Assembly: GCA_027923505.1 (NCBI GenBank)
Contig: BROI01000004.1
Coordinates: 1,143,501 to 1,207,500 of the forward strand
From: Mayamaea pseudoterrestris
Taxonomy: Eukaryota; Bacillariophyta; Bacillariophyceae; Sellaphorales; Sellaphoraceae
Length of the DNA: 64,000 nt
Direction: 5' to 3'
Below, one piece after another: positions 1 to 11,568 of the stretch. Every line of letters begins with the position of its first letter. Within the stretch, counting starts at the first letter, position 1. Under the pieces are notes generated by a model. That model saw only the letters and a list, made by a program, of their open reading frames with translations. It had not been told where the DNA came from and searched no databases. The position numbers and the translations under genes were made by a program.

Positions 1-3000
1 TTTAACGATCTTTCGTGAGGCGTCACGGACGCGTTCCTTCGTGTAAGCCGACAGGGTGTATGGCGGAAGAACCAGCGTCGCATCTCCAGAGTGAACCCCA
101 GCGTTCTCGATATGCTCATGGATCGCAGCAGCAACCAGCTCTCCATCTTTACCAACTCCATCCATCTCAATCTCTACAGCTCCTTGAATGAAGTCAGAGA
201 TGACAACTGGGTGATCCTGCGAGACATCTGCAGCCTCTTCAAGGCATTCACGGAGCATCTCATCACTGTATGCGACGTTCATGGCAGCCCCACTAAGGAC
301 ATATGAAGGACGGACGAGAACAGGGTAGCCAACTTCCTTGGCAAACTCCAACGCACTGTCAGTGCTGGTCAGTTCACGCCAGCGAGGCTGCTGCACACCA
401 ATTTCATCAATCATGTCGGAAAACCTGAATCGATCTTCAGCATTGTCAATCATATCCGCAGGGGTTCCGAGAAGCTTCGCACCAGCCTTGTGCAAGGGAA
501 TTGCGAGGCCATTCGGAATTTGCCCACCGACGCTGACAACAATGCCATCAGACTTGTCGCGGTTGTAGATGTCGAGAACGCGTTCGCGGCTGAGTTCCTC
601 AAAGTACATGCGATCGCACTCATCATAATCAGTCGACACCGTCTCAGGGTTGTAATTGATCATGGTCGATTTCAGACCAAGCTTACGCAACGTTCGGATG
701 CAACTAACACCGCACCAGTCGAATTCGATCGAAGAACCGATTCTGTACGCCCCACTTCCAATGACAATAACTCCTCCATTAGCTGGCTCCACATCATCTT
801 CCTGACCATGGTACGTCATATAAAGATAGTTGGTGGCGGCAGGGTATTCAGCAGCGAGAGTATCAATCTGCTTGGTTGAAGGCGTAATTCCGTAACCAAT
901 ACGCTTGTTGCGAACATCATCTTCGGTTGCACCACCAACGACAGCAGCAGCAATCTGCTTGTCGGAGTATCCCATCTTCTTAGCTTCCGCCATGAGCTCG
1001 TGCGACATGTCTGCGAGAGAAACTTGCTCAATCTTCTTTCCGGACTTGACGATCGCCTCGAGACGACGGAGGAACCAGTGGTCAATCTTTGACATGTCGT
1101 GAAGCTCGTCTACAGTGAAGATATTCTCGTGCATAGCCTGAGCAATCGCGTAAATGCGTTGGTCAGTCGGCTTGGTCATTTCCCTAGCAATCTCTTCCTT
1201 TGTAAACTTTTGCTTCGGACTGAAACCCTTGACGGAAGGATCAACCATGCGCAGTGCCTTCTGAATAGACTCTTCCATTGTGCGACCGATACCCATGACT
1301 TCGCCGACACTCTTCATGGCCGACCCGATTTCTCGGTTCACGCCCTCGAACTTGGACATGTCCCAGCGAGGAATCTTCGTGACAATGTAATCCAAAGACG
1401 GCTCAAAGGCTGCGCAAGTCTTTTTGGTCACAGAATTAATTACCTCTGTCATTGGAATACCGAGGCAAAGTTTGGCAGCAACGAATGCAAGCGGGTATCC
1501 TGTTGCCTTGGAAGCGAGTGCCGAAGAACGTGAAAGACGAGCGTTGACTTCAATAATGGCATACTCCAAGGACGTCGGGTGAAGGGCATACTGAATGTTG
1601 CACTCTCCAACGATACCGAGATGACGAACAACCTTGATGGCAGTCTCGCGAAGCATGTGGTACTCTTCGTTGCTCAATGTTTGCGACGGTGCCATGACGA
1701 TGCTGTCGCCCGTGTGGATTCCGAGTGGATCAAAATTCTCCATGTTGCAGACAGTCACGCAGTTGTCGTGCGTATCGCGAACGACCTCATATTCAACTTC
1801 TTTCCATCCCAACATGCTCTTCTCGACAAGAATTTGTGGTGACACGGAAAGTGCCTTGCCAGCCATGTCCCGCAAATGCTCCTCGTCGGTGCAAATACCA
1901 CTGCCTAGTCCACCAAGAGCAAAGGCTGAGCGAATCATGAGCGGGTATCCAATCTTCTTGGCATGTTCGACAGCACCGTCAATTGATGTCGTAGTGTATG
2001 ACTCGGCAATCTTTTCGTTAATCTCGTTCAGCTTGTCGGAAAACAATTGACGATCCTCCGTATAGTTGACAGCTTCAATCGAAGTTCCTAGAACCTCGAC
2101 GCCGTACTTTTCAAATGTGCCAGCAAAGTACATTTCAACGGCGCAGTTCAGCGCCGTCTGTCCACCCATGGAGACAATGATACCGTCGGGCTTTTCGCGC
2201 TTGATCACTTCCTCGACAAAGTCAGGAGTGACTGGCAGGAAGAATACATGATCCGCCATGGCTTCCGACTTGTCATCCGTGTTCGTCTGTACCGAGGCAA
2301 TGTTGGGGTTCATAAGAACAACCTCAAGTCCCTCCTCCTTCAAAGCCTAAAAAGATAGAGAGAATGAACGAATGAGAATCAGTAAATATGTCAATTGTTC
2401 ATCGACGTCGTCCATGACATATTCCATCCATGTGCTGTGCTTACCTTGATGGCTTGTCCACCCGAGTAGTCAAACTCTCCAGCCTGCCCAATCGACGTTC
2501 CACCCGATCCCAGCAGTAGTACCTTCTTCACATTGGGTCGCGGCGGAGCCTGCTTGCGGACGGGAAAGCGAATCTTGTCGAGCGGCTTGTCCATGGCTTC
2601 CAGAAACGTGTCAAACATAAACTCCGTGTCGACTGGGCCACACGCCGCTTCGGGGTGAAACTGCGCCGTAAAGTACGGGCGCGACTGATGCGCAATACCT
2701 TCGTTCGATCCATCATTGGCGTTGGTGAAAAGAGTCTTCCAGCCGGGCTTTAACGTGGAGCAGTCAATGTGGTAGCCGTGATTCTGCGGCGTAATGTAAC
2801 ACTCCTTGGTCTGGTGGTTAATGACAGGTTGGTTCTGTCCGCGGTTGCCAAAGGGCAGCTTCTTGGCGATACCTCCAGCGGCCAGTCCAATGAGCTGGTT
2901 TCCCATGCAAATACCAAAGATTGGCTTGACTTCATCCTCGGGGCACGTAATCACCTTTTCAAGCTCCTCAATCGTCTTGGTGTTCATGGTTGGATCGCCT

Positions 3001-3963
3001 GGTCCATTACTCAAGAATAAACCATCATACTTGTGCAGTTCCATCGCAAACGGATAGTCCCATGGCACAACGGTAAGCTCCACGTTGCGCTTGCACAATT
3101 GACGAATGATATTATACTTCATACCCATGTCAACCGCCAAGACGCGGTGCTTGTTCCCCTTGCCGTACACCACTGGCTCCTTGACACTGACAGCATTCAC
3201 CAAATGCGTCGCATTCGGATCGACCATGTTGGCAAAATCCGGCGGCCCCGCGTTCAAATCCACTTCAATTCGCCCGAGCATGGCTCCCTTTTCGCGAATG
3301 CGCTTGGTGAGCATGCGCGTGTCAATATTCGACAAGCCTGGAATGTTTTCCTCCTTGAGCCAGTCGCCGAGACTACTGGCAGCGTTCCAGTGCGAGTACA
3401 TGTACGAGTAGTCTTGCACAATGAGACCAGTGGCGTGAATGCGGTTCGATTCAAAGTATTTTGGTAAACCGTACGGGTCGAGGACTTTGCGGTCGGGGAC
3501 GCCGTAGTTGCCAACCATGGGTGATGTGAGACACACCATTTGGCCTTCGTAGGAGGGATCTGTCAAAGTTTCGGGGTAGCCGACCATGCCAGTGGTAAAG
3601 ACGACCTGAGTAAAAGAGAGGCGATGGATGAATTGCGTGTCAGAAAGTCAGCGCCAATCGACGGCAGATGATGCGATCGGAGCGTCAGCCTCTCGCGCTC
3701 TCACAACAACCATTTATAAGAACCAATCTCACTCTTTTTCAAACAATTCCAAGACTACTCACCTCTCCCTCCACGGACGTGTGACTTCCAAACGACAATC
3801 CGGTAAAGGTGGTGCCATCCTCCAAATAAAGCTTGGCGAGCGCCGTCGGCGGACCAACGTTGTCGCCGGATTGCGTGGCCAAGGCTCTCGACGACAACCC
3901 AACTGAATGATGACGACCAACAGCGCGAGGCATGCCGCGGTAAAAGTATTTCAGCATGGTCAT
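1..3963 (-). CDS. CPS: Glutamine-dependent carbamoyl phosphate synthase, mitochondrial type (partial, 3' end beyond window)
   Basis: Fused small and large subunit enzyme making carbamoyl phosphate from glutamine, bicarbonate and ATP; in diatoms the mitochondrial form feeds the urea cycle. Three exons are seen: 3763-3963, 2445-3605 and 1-2346, with introns 2347-2444 and 3606-3762, both GT-AG and in phase 0. The first in-frame ATG is at 3963; the N-terminus is basic and hydroxylated (start [13 protein letters not shown]), which fits a mitochondrial presequence. The small-subunit half ends with a class I amidotransferase carrying the nucleophile Cys at about residue 300 (GICMGNQ) and the HPEA motif, so glutamine use is expected, unlike animal CPS1 where that Cys is lost. 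The large subunit starts at [20 protein letters not shown] and is read into the second ATP-grasp half ([13 protein letters not shown] near the edge). About 1236 residues are visible of the roughly 1500 usual. Mitochondrial location is inference. Confidence 0.95.
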
Positions 3964-4668
3964 GATGATGAGAGAGAGTCTGCGCGTGTGTGTCAAATGA
4001 TGGAGTGAGTGACGACTGACGAAAATGTGTGACAATCGGCGAGGCGGTTTTCGCAACAAGCTCCACCGTCTCGACCAGTCTCCCTGCTTTCTACAAACTC
4101 ACCAGCACACTAGTAGACACGGGCTGTAAATTCTACCAATAATACGTTTTATTCTTCCAACTGCCGCTCCTCTTGATGGAGTGTGGTTGCCAAGGCTTGA
4201 AAGGTCGAGAAGAAGAAACGAAGTTTGAACGCGCGCGCACGTGGATCCGTCGGATCATTCATTCCCGGTCGGACGTCAAGATAAGACTCATACCCTGTTC
4301 AGTGATGTTGCGTGGTGGGGAGCGACTGCATCGCCAAATTCTGAACAAAATATGCAAATCTATTATTAAGTTAATCCATGTGAAAGTGCAAGAGGCATGT
4401 TGACGAAATATACAGTTGCAACGAGATGCGGTTGAGAATGCACAGGTATTTATTTGAGTGGTGCTCGGGATGGTGGCCATTAGCATGAAATTGCACCTTA
4501 TAAGCTACCGTACGTACGTGTACGCTGGGCATCTTTGTACAATTAGCTACTCTCTCATATATACCAAGCGCAACAAAGCGACAATGACCTTTTGTTCCGC
4601 TTTGCGAGAAACTCTGGCGCAGTTTTAACTTGTAATTACAGGTCAGTATTATAACACTCTTCCGTAGC
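3964..4668. other. Intergenic region between CPS start and MDH stop
   Basis: Both neighbours are on the minus strand, so this stretch should hold the CPS promoter and 5' leader (nearer 3964) and the MDH 3' untranslated region (nearer 4668). It contains only short overlapping open frames without family similarity. A run of alternating CGTACGTACGTG near 4507-4520 is locally palindromic. I see no RNA gene. Confidence 0.5.
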
Positions 4669-5993
4669 CTACTTGTTGGCAAACTCCTCACCCTTTTTAA
4701 TTTGTGCCTTGAGCTCGGGCATCATCTTGTCAAACCAGCCTTGCTCGTAGGCGGACAATTCTCCATAGCCCAAAACTTCTTCCACTCCATTCTTTCCAAA
4801 CTTGCAGGGACTCGCAAAGTATTTCGCCTCGGTCAAGTTGGATTCCACGTAGGCACACTGCGTCACCGACTCACCCGCCATGGCCTTGAGTACATTCTCC
4901 GTGAACAAAAAGCCCGCATACGCCATGCTCAACGTGGCGCTGCCCGCTCCCGCCTTGGCCTGGACGACTTCGTCTCCACCAAACTGCGTGCGCACCGTAA
5001 TGGCTTCAAGCTGCTCCTGCGAAGCCTTCCAGCCAGGTACTTGCGAAAAGAGGGGCAAAATGGTAATGCCGGCGTGTCCGCCAATGACAGTCACATTAAT
5101 TTCGGATGGATCCTTGTTCAAAAGCGCGCCGACGAACGTGTTCGCCCGCACTACATCCAGTGTGGTCACGCCGCACAGCTTGCGGGGGTCGTAGACGCCG
5201 CGCTGTTTCAACACTTCGGCGGCAATGGGAACCGTCGAGTTGACTGGATTGGAAATGATGGCCAAGACAGCGTCGGGGCAAAACTCGGCGCAGCCTTCAA
5301 CTAGAGTCTTGACAATAGAGGCGTTCGTCTGTGTATAATGTGACAATTGGCGAGGAGTGAGAGGAGAGTGGGACGGCCGAGTCATCACACTTACGAGTAC
5401 ACTTCAACATAAATTCAGGAGCAAGACCCATTCCATCATTTTCTACCATCAAGCATGTATATATATACTTACATTAAACAAATCATCCCGTGTCATGCCT
5501 GGCTTTCTTGGAACACCAGCCGGAATGACAACCACCTTGGCGCCCATCAAGGCTTCGCCAAGACCTTCATTCGATCGTTGGGGCCAAGCGCCAGGACTTG
5601 GAAGACTTCCAGTCACCTTGGATTTGGTTGGAATCTAATGAAAGAAAAAGTTATAAAGGAATTAGCGAGACAAAGAAGCAATTGTTCGCCGTAGAATACA
5701 GCGAGGTTGTAACAAAATCCTCTCCGTCTCCATTCATTTCCAAGTCCCCTCCTCCACATATATACTGCACACTACCAGCAAATACTCACATGACTCAAAT
5801 CCGCCGCCACGCCTGGCGCGTTCATGACATCGTAGCAGGCCAGTTCGTCCACGAGCGGTGACAGCTTGAGCAGCAAAGAGAGTGGCTGGCCAATGCCTCC
5901 GGCAGCTCCCAGGACGGCCACCTTGTTGGACATGCTGCGCGTAGTTGCTGATAGTGATTTCTTGATGGCTGAGAGTGAGCGAGATGCAAGCAT
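4669..5993 (-). CDS. MDH: NAD-dependent malate dehydrogenase, mitochondrial type
   Basis: Interconverts malate and oxaloacetate with NAD. Exons are 5790-5993, 5473-5634 and 4669-5328; introns 5635-5789 and 5329-5472 are GT-AG, in phase 0, giving 341 residues, the usual length for mitochondrial/glyoxysomal MDH with a presequence. The first in-frame ATG (5993) starts a short Ser/Arg/Lys-rich leader ([13 protein letters not shown]), then the nucleotide-binding glycine motif [15 protein letters not shown]. Exon 2 holds the substrate-binding arginine pair in [15 protein letters not shown], and exon 3 holds [21 protein letters not shown] and the catalytic histidine in [11 protein letters not shown]. 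The frame of the joined exons is unbroken through each of these motifs, which supports the splice sites. It is divergently arranged with the exportin gene. Mitochondrial targeting is inferred from the leader only. Confidence 0.96.
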
Positions 5994-6527
5994 GCTATTT
6001 GAAATGATTGATTGCAGATGCAGCTGATATTGATGCAATGTTTGGCAGACGAGATTGATGTTTTGTGTGCGAGTGGAGCGAGAGGAAGGACGAGCGTCGA
6101 ACGACGCGGCGCGTCACGCTCCCAAAGATCCGAACCCGAATCCAATTTCGGGTTCACGTGCTTCCACTTAGGGTTTGGCATGCCTGCCGTCTGTCCATCA
6201 GCCGCACGTCCCAGGCGTTGATGCGCGCGCGCTGCGGCATGTTGCTTCCGCTGCGAGCCGCTAGCAACGTTTGCAAGGCAGAGCCAAATTGACCTTCATT
6301 CGGCATACTAAACAAGAGCAACGATACAACTGGACTTGCTTAGCGCCGTGTTTCCATTGCTTGTCTTAAATTCTGGTCCAGCGCCGGCAGCTGATTCTCA
6401 GTTTCACGAAACGTTTCACGCTTCCACGTTGCTCGCCATTTTTACTTGGGTTCGTTCACATCCGACGGTTCCTAATTCAAACACGACTACGCTTGTTTCA
6501 CACTACTAGTCCATATAAATATCTAAA
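5994..6527. promoter_or_regulatory. Divergent intergenic region (MDH / exportin-1)
   Basis: This 534-bp stretch separates the divergent starts of MDH (minus) and exportin-1 (plus) and so must contain both promoters. An AT-rich CATATAAATATC lies about 15 bases before the exportin ATG, TATA-like in composition, but too close to the start codon to be called with confidence. No coding sequence is seen. Confidence 0.5.
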
Positions 6528-9500
6528 ATGAGCGCTCCTGGTTTAAACGGAACCAATAGCAGCAACTGGGACGTGTCTCGTCTCTGGTCTCCAGCCGGAG
6601 ACTTTGACATAATTGGTCTCGATCAAGTCATGGTGGCCGCCTACAGTCCGACGGACCCGCATCGCGCGTCGGCCAATAAACTGCTCATGCAGCTCCAGGA
6701 AATGCCCGAGCTCTGGACCAAGGCGGATGCCATTATTGAGCAAGCGCAGAATCCGCAGGCGCGATTCTTTGGATTGCAGGTATTGGATGATGCGATTAAA
6801 ACACGCTGGAAGGTTGTGGCGCAGGATCAGCGCGATGGAATCAAGAATTATGTCGTTGGTAAAGTCATCAACATGAGCAAGGATGAAGTAGTGATGAGTC
6901 AGGAGCGAGTGTTTATTAGTAAATTGAACTTGACGCTGGTGGAAATTCTAAAGCAAGAGTGGCCGCACAATTGGCCGTCATTCATCACCGACTTGGTTGG
7001 CAGCTCCAAGACGAGCGAAGTCTTGTGCGAAAACAACATGCAGATTCTCAAGCTCCTGTCGGAGGAAGTCTTTGACTTTTCCAAGGATCAAATGGTCACG
7101 GATAAGGTCAAGCGCATGAAGGAGAGTCTCAATGGCGAGTTTGCGCAGATTTATCAGCTGTGCGAGTTTGTTTTACTGAACTCGCAACGACCATCCTTGC
7201 TGCGGGTCACGCTGCAGACGCTGCAGCGGTTTCTTACGTGGATTCCGCTTGGATTTATCTTTCAAACCAATTTGATTGATGTTCTTGTCAACAAGTTTTT
7301 TAGTACACCATTGTTTCGCAACGAGGCGCTCGATTGCTTGGCGGAAATTGGAAGCTTGAAGGACCTTGATCCACAGTATGATCATTTGTTTCGACAGCTG
7401 CTGCAAGGCTTTCTCGTGCAGCTCGGCGCGATTATTACGCCGGAAACAAACTTGACGCCTGCGTATGAGAATGGATCAGAAACGGACCGACTCTTTATCC
7501 AAAAGCTTGCCCTGTTTCTGTCGGGCTACTTTAAGTCGCATCTCCACGCGCTTGAAGCGCCCGAGTCGCAGGAAGCCTTGCTCAAGGGCATGGTATACTT
7601 GGTGCGTGTGTCGGAGGTGAAGGATACTGAAATTTTTCGTATTTGCCTCGAAGCATGGCACATGCTTGCCGACGACTTGTACAAGTGGGAGCAAAGTGTT
7701 GCGCGGAGCAGCTTGGGCAGCGGTCTGAACCTTGGCACGCCAGGAATGAATGGAGCGGGACAAGCGTCGCGCAAGTTTCTTTATGCTAATATTTTGACTG
7801 GCGTTCGGCATGTCATGATTGCCAATATGGCCAAGCCGGAGGAGGTTTTGATAGTCGAGGACGAGAATGGAGATATTGTGCGTGAAACGACCAAGGATAC
7901 CGACGTCATTGCGCAGTACAAGACGATGCGAGAAGCGTTGGTTCACTTGACGCATTTGAATTATGAAGACACGGAGACGATCATGCTGGCCAAGCTAGCG
8001 GAGCAAGTGGACGGATCGGCTTGGAGCTGGAACAATCTGAACACGCTGTGCTGGGCGATTGGAAGTATATCTGGCGCCATGACTGAAGACGAAGAGAAGC
8101 GATTTCTGGTGACTGTCATTAAGGACTTGCTGGGACTATGCGAGCAAAAGCGAGGAAAGGACAACAAAGCCGTCGTCGCTTCGAATATCATGTACGTTGT
8201 GGGGCAGTATCCTCGGTTCTTGAAGGCACACTGGAAGTTCCTCAAGACAGTCGTCAATAAATTGTTTGAATTCATGCATGAGGTGCATCCAGGTGTACAA
8301 GACATGGCCTGTGACACATTTTTGAAGATTGCTGGCAAGTGTAAACGCAAATTTGTGACGGTGCAGTCGGACGAATCAGTGCCGTTTGTCTGCGAGCTTG
8401 TCGACTCCTTGCCCAGCATCATTAGCGACTTGGAGCCCCATCAAGTGCAAGCTTTTTATGAAGCAGTGGCAACGATGCTGAGCGAGAATCCAGAGACCGT
8501 CCCGATTGATCGACCAGCCATTCTGCTGAAGCTGATGGAGCTTCCCAATCGAACCTGGCGAACGATAATGGAGCAGGCTGCGACGAATGTCGAAACGCTA
8601 ATTGCACCGGCGACGATTAAAGAAATTATAAAGATCCTCAAGACAAACAACAAGGTCTGTGGAGCAGTCGGGTCACTATATACGCATCAGTTGCAAGTCT
8701 TCTTCCTCGACATGCTGAATGTTTACAAGGTTTATTCAGAGCGAATTTCCTTGGCGATTCAACAACAAGGTCCTCATGCGACTCAGTTGAGTCTCATCAA
8801 GAACCTCCGTAGTGCAAAGAAGGAAGTTTTGCGATTGCTGAGCGTATTTATCGCGAAGAGCGGACCACCAGAAGCTGATCCTCGGGCTGTGGCAATGGGT
8901 TTCATTCCGCCAATTCTGGACCCAATTCTTGGTGATTACAAGCGTAACATTGCGGGGGCACGAGATCCTGAAGTACTGAAGCTAATGGGGACAGTTGTCG
9001 AGAAGCTACAAAATTACGTGGCTGACGACGTTCCTAGAATCATGGAAGCTGTGTTCGAAGTCACTCTGGAGATGATTACGAAGAACTTTGAAGACTTTCC
9101 GGAGCACCGTCTACAGTTCTTTTGGTTTTTAAAGATGATTAATCACCACTGCTTTGGTGCGCTTTTCAAAATACCACCCGAGCACCAAAAACTCGTCGTA
9201 CAGTCGGTTGCCTGGGCGATGAAGCATACGGAACGCAATATTTCTGATACGGTACGTTTTTTTCAATTCGTCTTCATTTACGTTCTGCCAATGTCTCTTC
9301 TCTTACACATCTTTGCTTTGTAGGGGCTTGAGATTCTGCATGAACTATTGATTAACGTCTCTCAGACACCAGGTGTCGCTCAAGCATTTTATCAGCAATA
9401 CCTCTTGTCGCTGATTCAAGATGTGTTCGCCGTCATGACCGATCGGCTACACAAGTCTGGTTTTAAGATGCACTCCACTCTGCTTCGACAAATGTTCCAT

Positions 9501-9869
9501 CTGGTGCAACTTAATCAAGTGACAGTCCCTCTCTTTGACGTGTCGCAGCACCCACCTGGGACCACCAATCCAAGCTTCTTGCGAAACCACGTTTGTACGT
9601 TGCTGCTATCAAGCTTTCCCAATTTGAATCAAACGCAAGTGACCAAATTTGTCGATGGTATGTTTGATGTCTCAATGGATCTGGGCAAGTTTAAGCAGCA
9701 TTTGCGTGACTTTTTGATCGAGCTGAAGGAGTTCAACGGCGAAGACAACTCGGCTCTGTTCACCGAAGAGACGGAGCAAGCGCAGCGAGCGCGAGAGCAA
9801 GCTCTCATGGCCGAGAGAAGCGCCGTTCCTGGCATGCTCAAGCCGTCGGAGATTGATAATGATCTTTAG
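6528..9869 (+). CDS. XPO1: Exportin-1 (CRM1) nuclear export receptor
   Basis: Karyopherin that carries leucine-rich NES cargo out of the nucleus with Ran-GTP. Two exons, 6528-9251 and 9324-9869; the 72-bp intron (9252-9323) has GTACGT and a TTGTAG acceptor, and the join restores [14 protein letters not shown] as in other CRM1 proteins. Total 1089 residues, close to the roughly 1070 of animals. An importin-beta N-terminal domain lies near residues 45-110, followed by HEAT repeats and the highly conserved central block ([30 protein letters not shown]). Cys538 in [10 protein letters not shown] matches the animal cysteine that leptomycin B modifies, so sensitivity is predicted; budding yeast has Thr there. 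The C-terminus ends in the acidic EIDNDL. Only one late intron is present. Confidence 0.98.
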
Positions 9870-10146
9870 AATGTCGATAATAGCTGGTGCCTGCACTGCC
9901 GGTGGCTGTCACTTGATTTGGAGTACGGGTTGATATTTACGGCCACTCGTGCTTAAAGTAGACAACATATCTATACATTTACGACGTAAAATCACATTTT
10001 GAATAGATTTATCTGTCTTAGTTGGTAGTGCTGATTTGTAGTGGAGAGCCTACATCTTATAGTGGATTCATCCGGATGATCGGCCAGCCTACCGTAGCAG
10101 GCTTTAACATGCTCGTGTAAGCGTAATCCTTGCCGATTCCAAACAG
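9870..10146. other. Convergent 3' region of exportin-1 and the next gene
   Basis: Both flanking genes end here, so the stretch should be their 3' untranslated sequence. It contains the string CAGCCTACCGTAG (10085-10097), which is found again at about 14716. No gene is seen. Confidence 0.5.
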
Positions 10147-11208
10147 TTACAAGCGCGACGCATTGTCGTTACTGTTTGTGTTCGTCACCGCGTCGCCCTC
10201 TTGGTCCACCGTCCACAGTGACACGACACTTTCCACCCGACGACCCGAAAAGAGCTTTGCGAATGGGTTTCTTGCTGGCAGTGGCGCTTGCTTGGCAAGT
10301 GCTGGCGATGCTTGCATTGGTGGCGGTAGCGGCGGCAGCTCCTCCTCGGGGAGTTGCAGCATGAAGACCGACATTGGTTCCAAAGAGCTTTTCGAGAATG
10401 GCATGTTAATGGCCTTTTTTACCAAGTTTCTTCGCAAAGGATCCTGCTCCAAACCGTCCTTTATGACATTATCATTGGCTTCCTCGTCGGCAGAAAAAGA
10501 GAAGAAGGAATCAGCTGCCGCCTTGTCCGCTTCTCTGGCGTTGTGCTCCTCCAGCTCGACCATGTTTACGAGTGACCTTTTCGCAGCAGCAGGATTCATT
10601 AGCGGCCTGTCATCAAAGTTTCGATGAAAAGAGGAGCTTGGTAGTAGCTCTTCTTCAGTCAACTTGATTGGGTTTTCTCTGGGGAAATCGTCGTGAGTGT
10701 CAGAAACGACCCTCCTATTGCTATTCTCAAAGCGACTCTCGTCAACATGAGCGGCTGCAAAGGTGTGTTTGGATGGCATGTATGGAACATTGTTCACAGA
10801 TTCACTTTCTACGTTCCGTTGACTGTTGCGACTGCTCCGGCGGCGCCGTGAGCGAGTGTTTCGTCTCGTTCCTTCATCAGTGTCTACTGCTGCTGCTGCA
10901 TCGTCGCCATCAACAACCACCGACTGCTTCATGCGCTCGACAAGCTCACGCAAGTCTTGACCAAAGTCCCGCACCATGAACACAATTTCCCTTTCAAACG
11001 CTTCCAGTACCGGAGACTTTTCTGGACTTGGACTGTGATCGTTCTCCAATGCGGAGACGTAGTGCATGTCGGCATCAAGGCCGTCGACATTGTTGATGCT
11101 GTTGCCGCTGGAAAGTCTTCTCGATTCTGGCCGCGGTAAGGACTCTGTTGACGCCAATGACTCGTCAACGACAAGTACAAGCGAAATGAGGGCGAGTCGT
11201 AGTTTCAT
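10147..11208 (-). CDS. Predicted secreted protein of unknown function
   Basis: A single open frame. The Met at 11208 begins a clear signal peptide (MKLRLALISLVLVVDESLAS), so I prefer it; an in-frame ATG at 11280 would add 24 polar residues that would spoil the signal. The mature part (about 330 residues) is low in complexity: Ser, Arg and Asp/Glu rich, with a basic stretch RRRRSSRNSQR, an alanine-rich acidic helix and a proline/alanine-rich segment near the C-terminus. I recognise no domain. The composition resembles rapidly evolving secreted or wall-associated proteins of diatoms, but that is inference. It ends tail to tail with exportin-1. Absence of introns and long length support a real gene; function is unknown. 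Confidence 0.65.
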   Translation of the reverse strand: MKLRLALISLVLVVDESLASTESLPRPESRRLSSGNSINNVDGLDADMHYVSALENDHSPSPEKSPVLEAFEREIVFMVRDFGQDLRELVERMKQSVVVDGDDAAAAVDTDEGTRRNTRSRRRRSSRNSQRNVESESVNNVPYMPSKHTFAAAHVDESRFENSNRRVVSDTHDDFPRENPIKLTEEELLPSSSFHRNFDDRPLMNPAAAKRSLVNMVELEEHNAREADKAAADSFFSFSADEEANDNVIKDGLEQDPLRRNLVKKAINMPFSKSSLEPMSVFMLQLPEEELPPLPPPMQASPALAKQAPLPARNPFAKLFSGRRVESVVSLWTVDQEGDAVTNTNSNDNASRL

Positions 11209-11568
11209 GGTGCGCGATTTTACTGAATTGGTGTGAGCGTTTTCAATCGCTTCCGATTGGTCGGCTCGTATCATCGCCATGGTCGACGAGCATCATCCAA
11301 ATCCACGTCATCTTTTAACCGCTCCGACGCAAGGACGTTTTGACGCAGTTGTGTTCCGTTAGCTAAGACATGGATCATCTGCCTTTTCAGATGAATTGCT
11401 CTCCACTTTCGCCACTATTGCAGAAATACTCGCAACGACTTATAATACATATAGTGGCAATGTAGGTAGTTAATAGTTAACATGTCGATGTCGCGCACGT
11501 GTATGATCCATTATTCGTCAAAATGCAAGGCGACGTGCCTCACACTTGTCGACCGGAAAAAAGGGGGT

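Noticed and set aside
4371-4691. 106-codon minus-strand frame running past the MDH stop, possibly a C-terminal extension
   Set aside because: It is in another frame from MDH, whose end matches the family length; likely untranslated region.
7476-7955. 159-codon minus-strand ORF within exportin-1
   Set aside because: Lies wholly antisense to a well-conserved coding exon.
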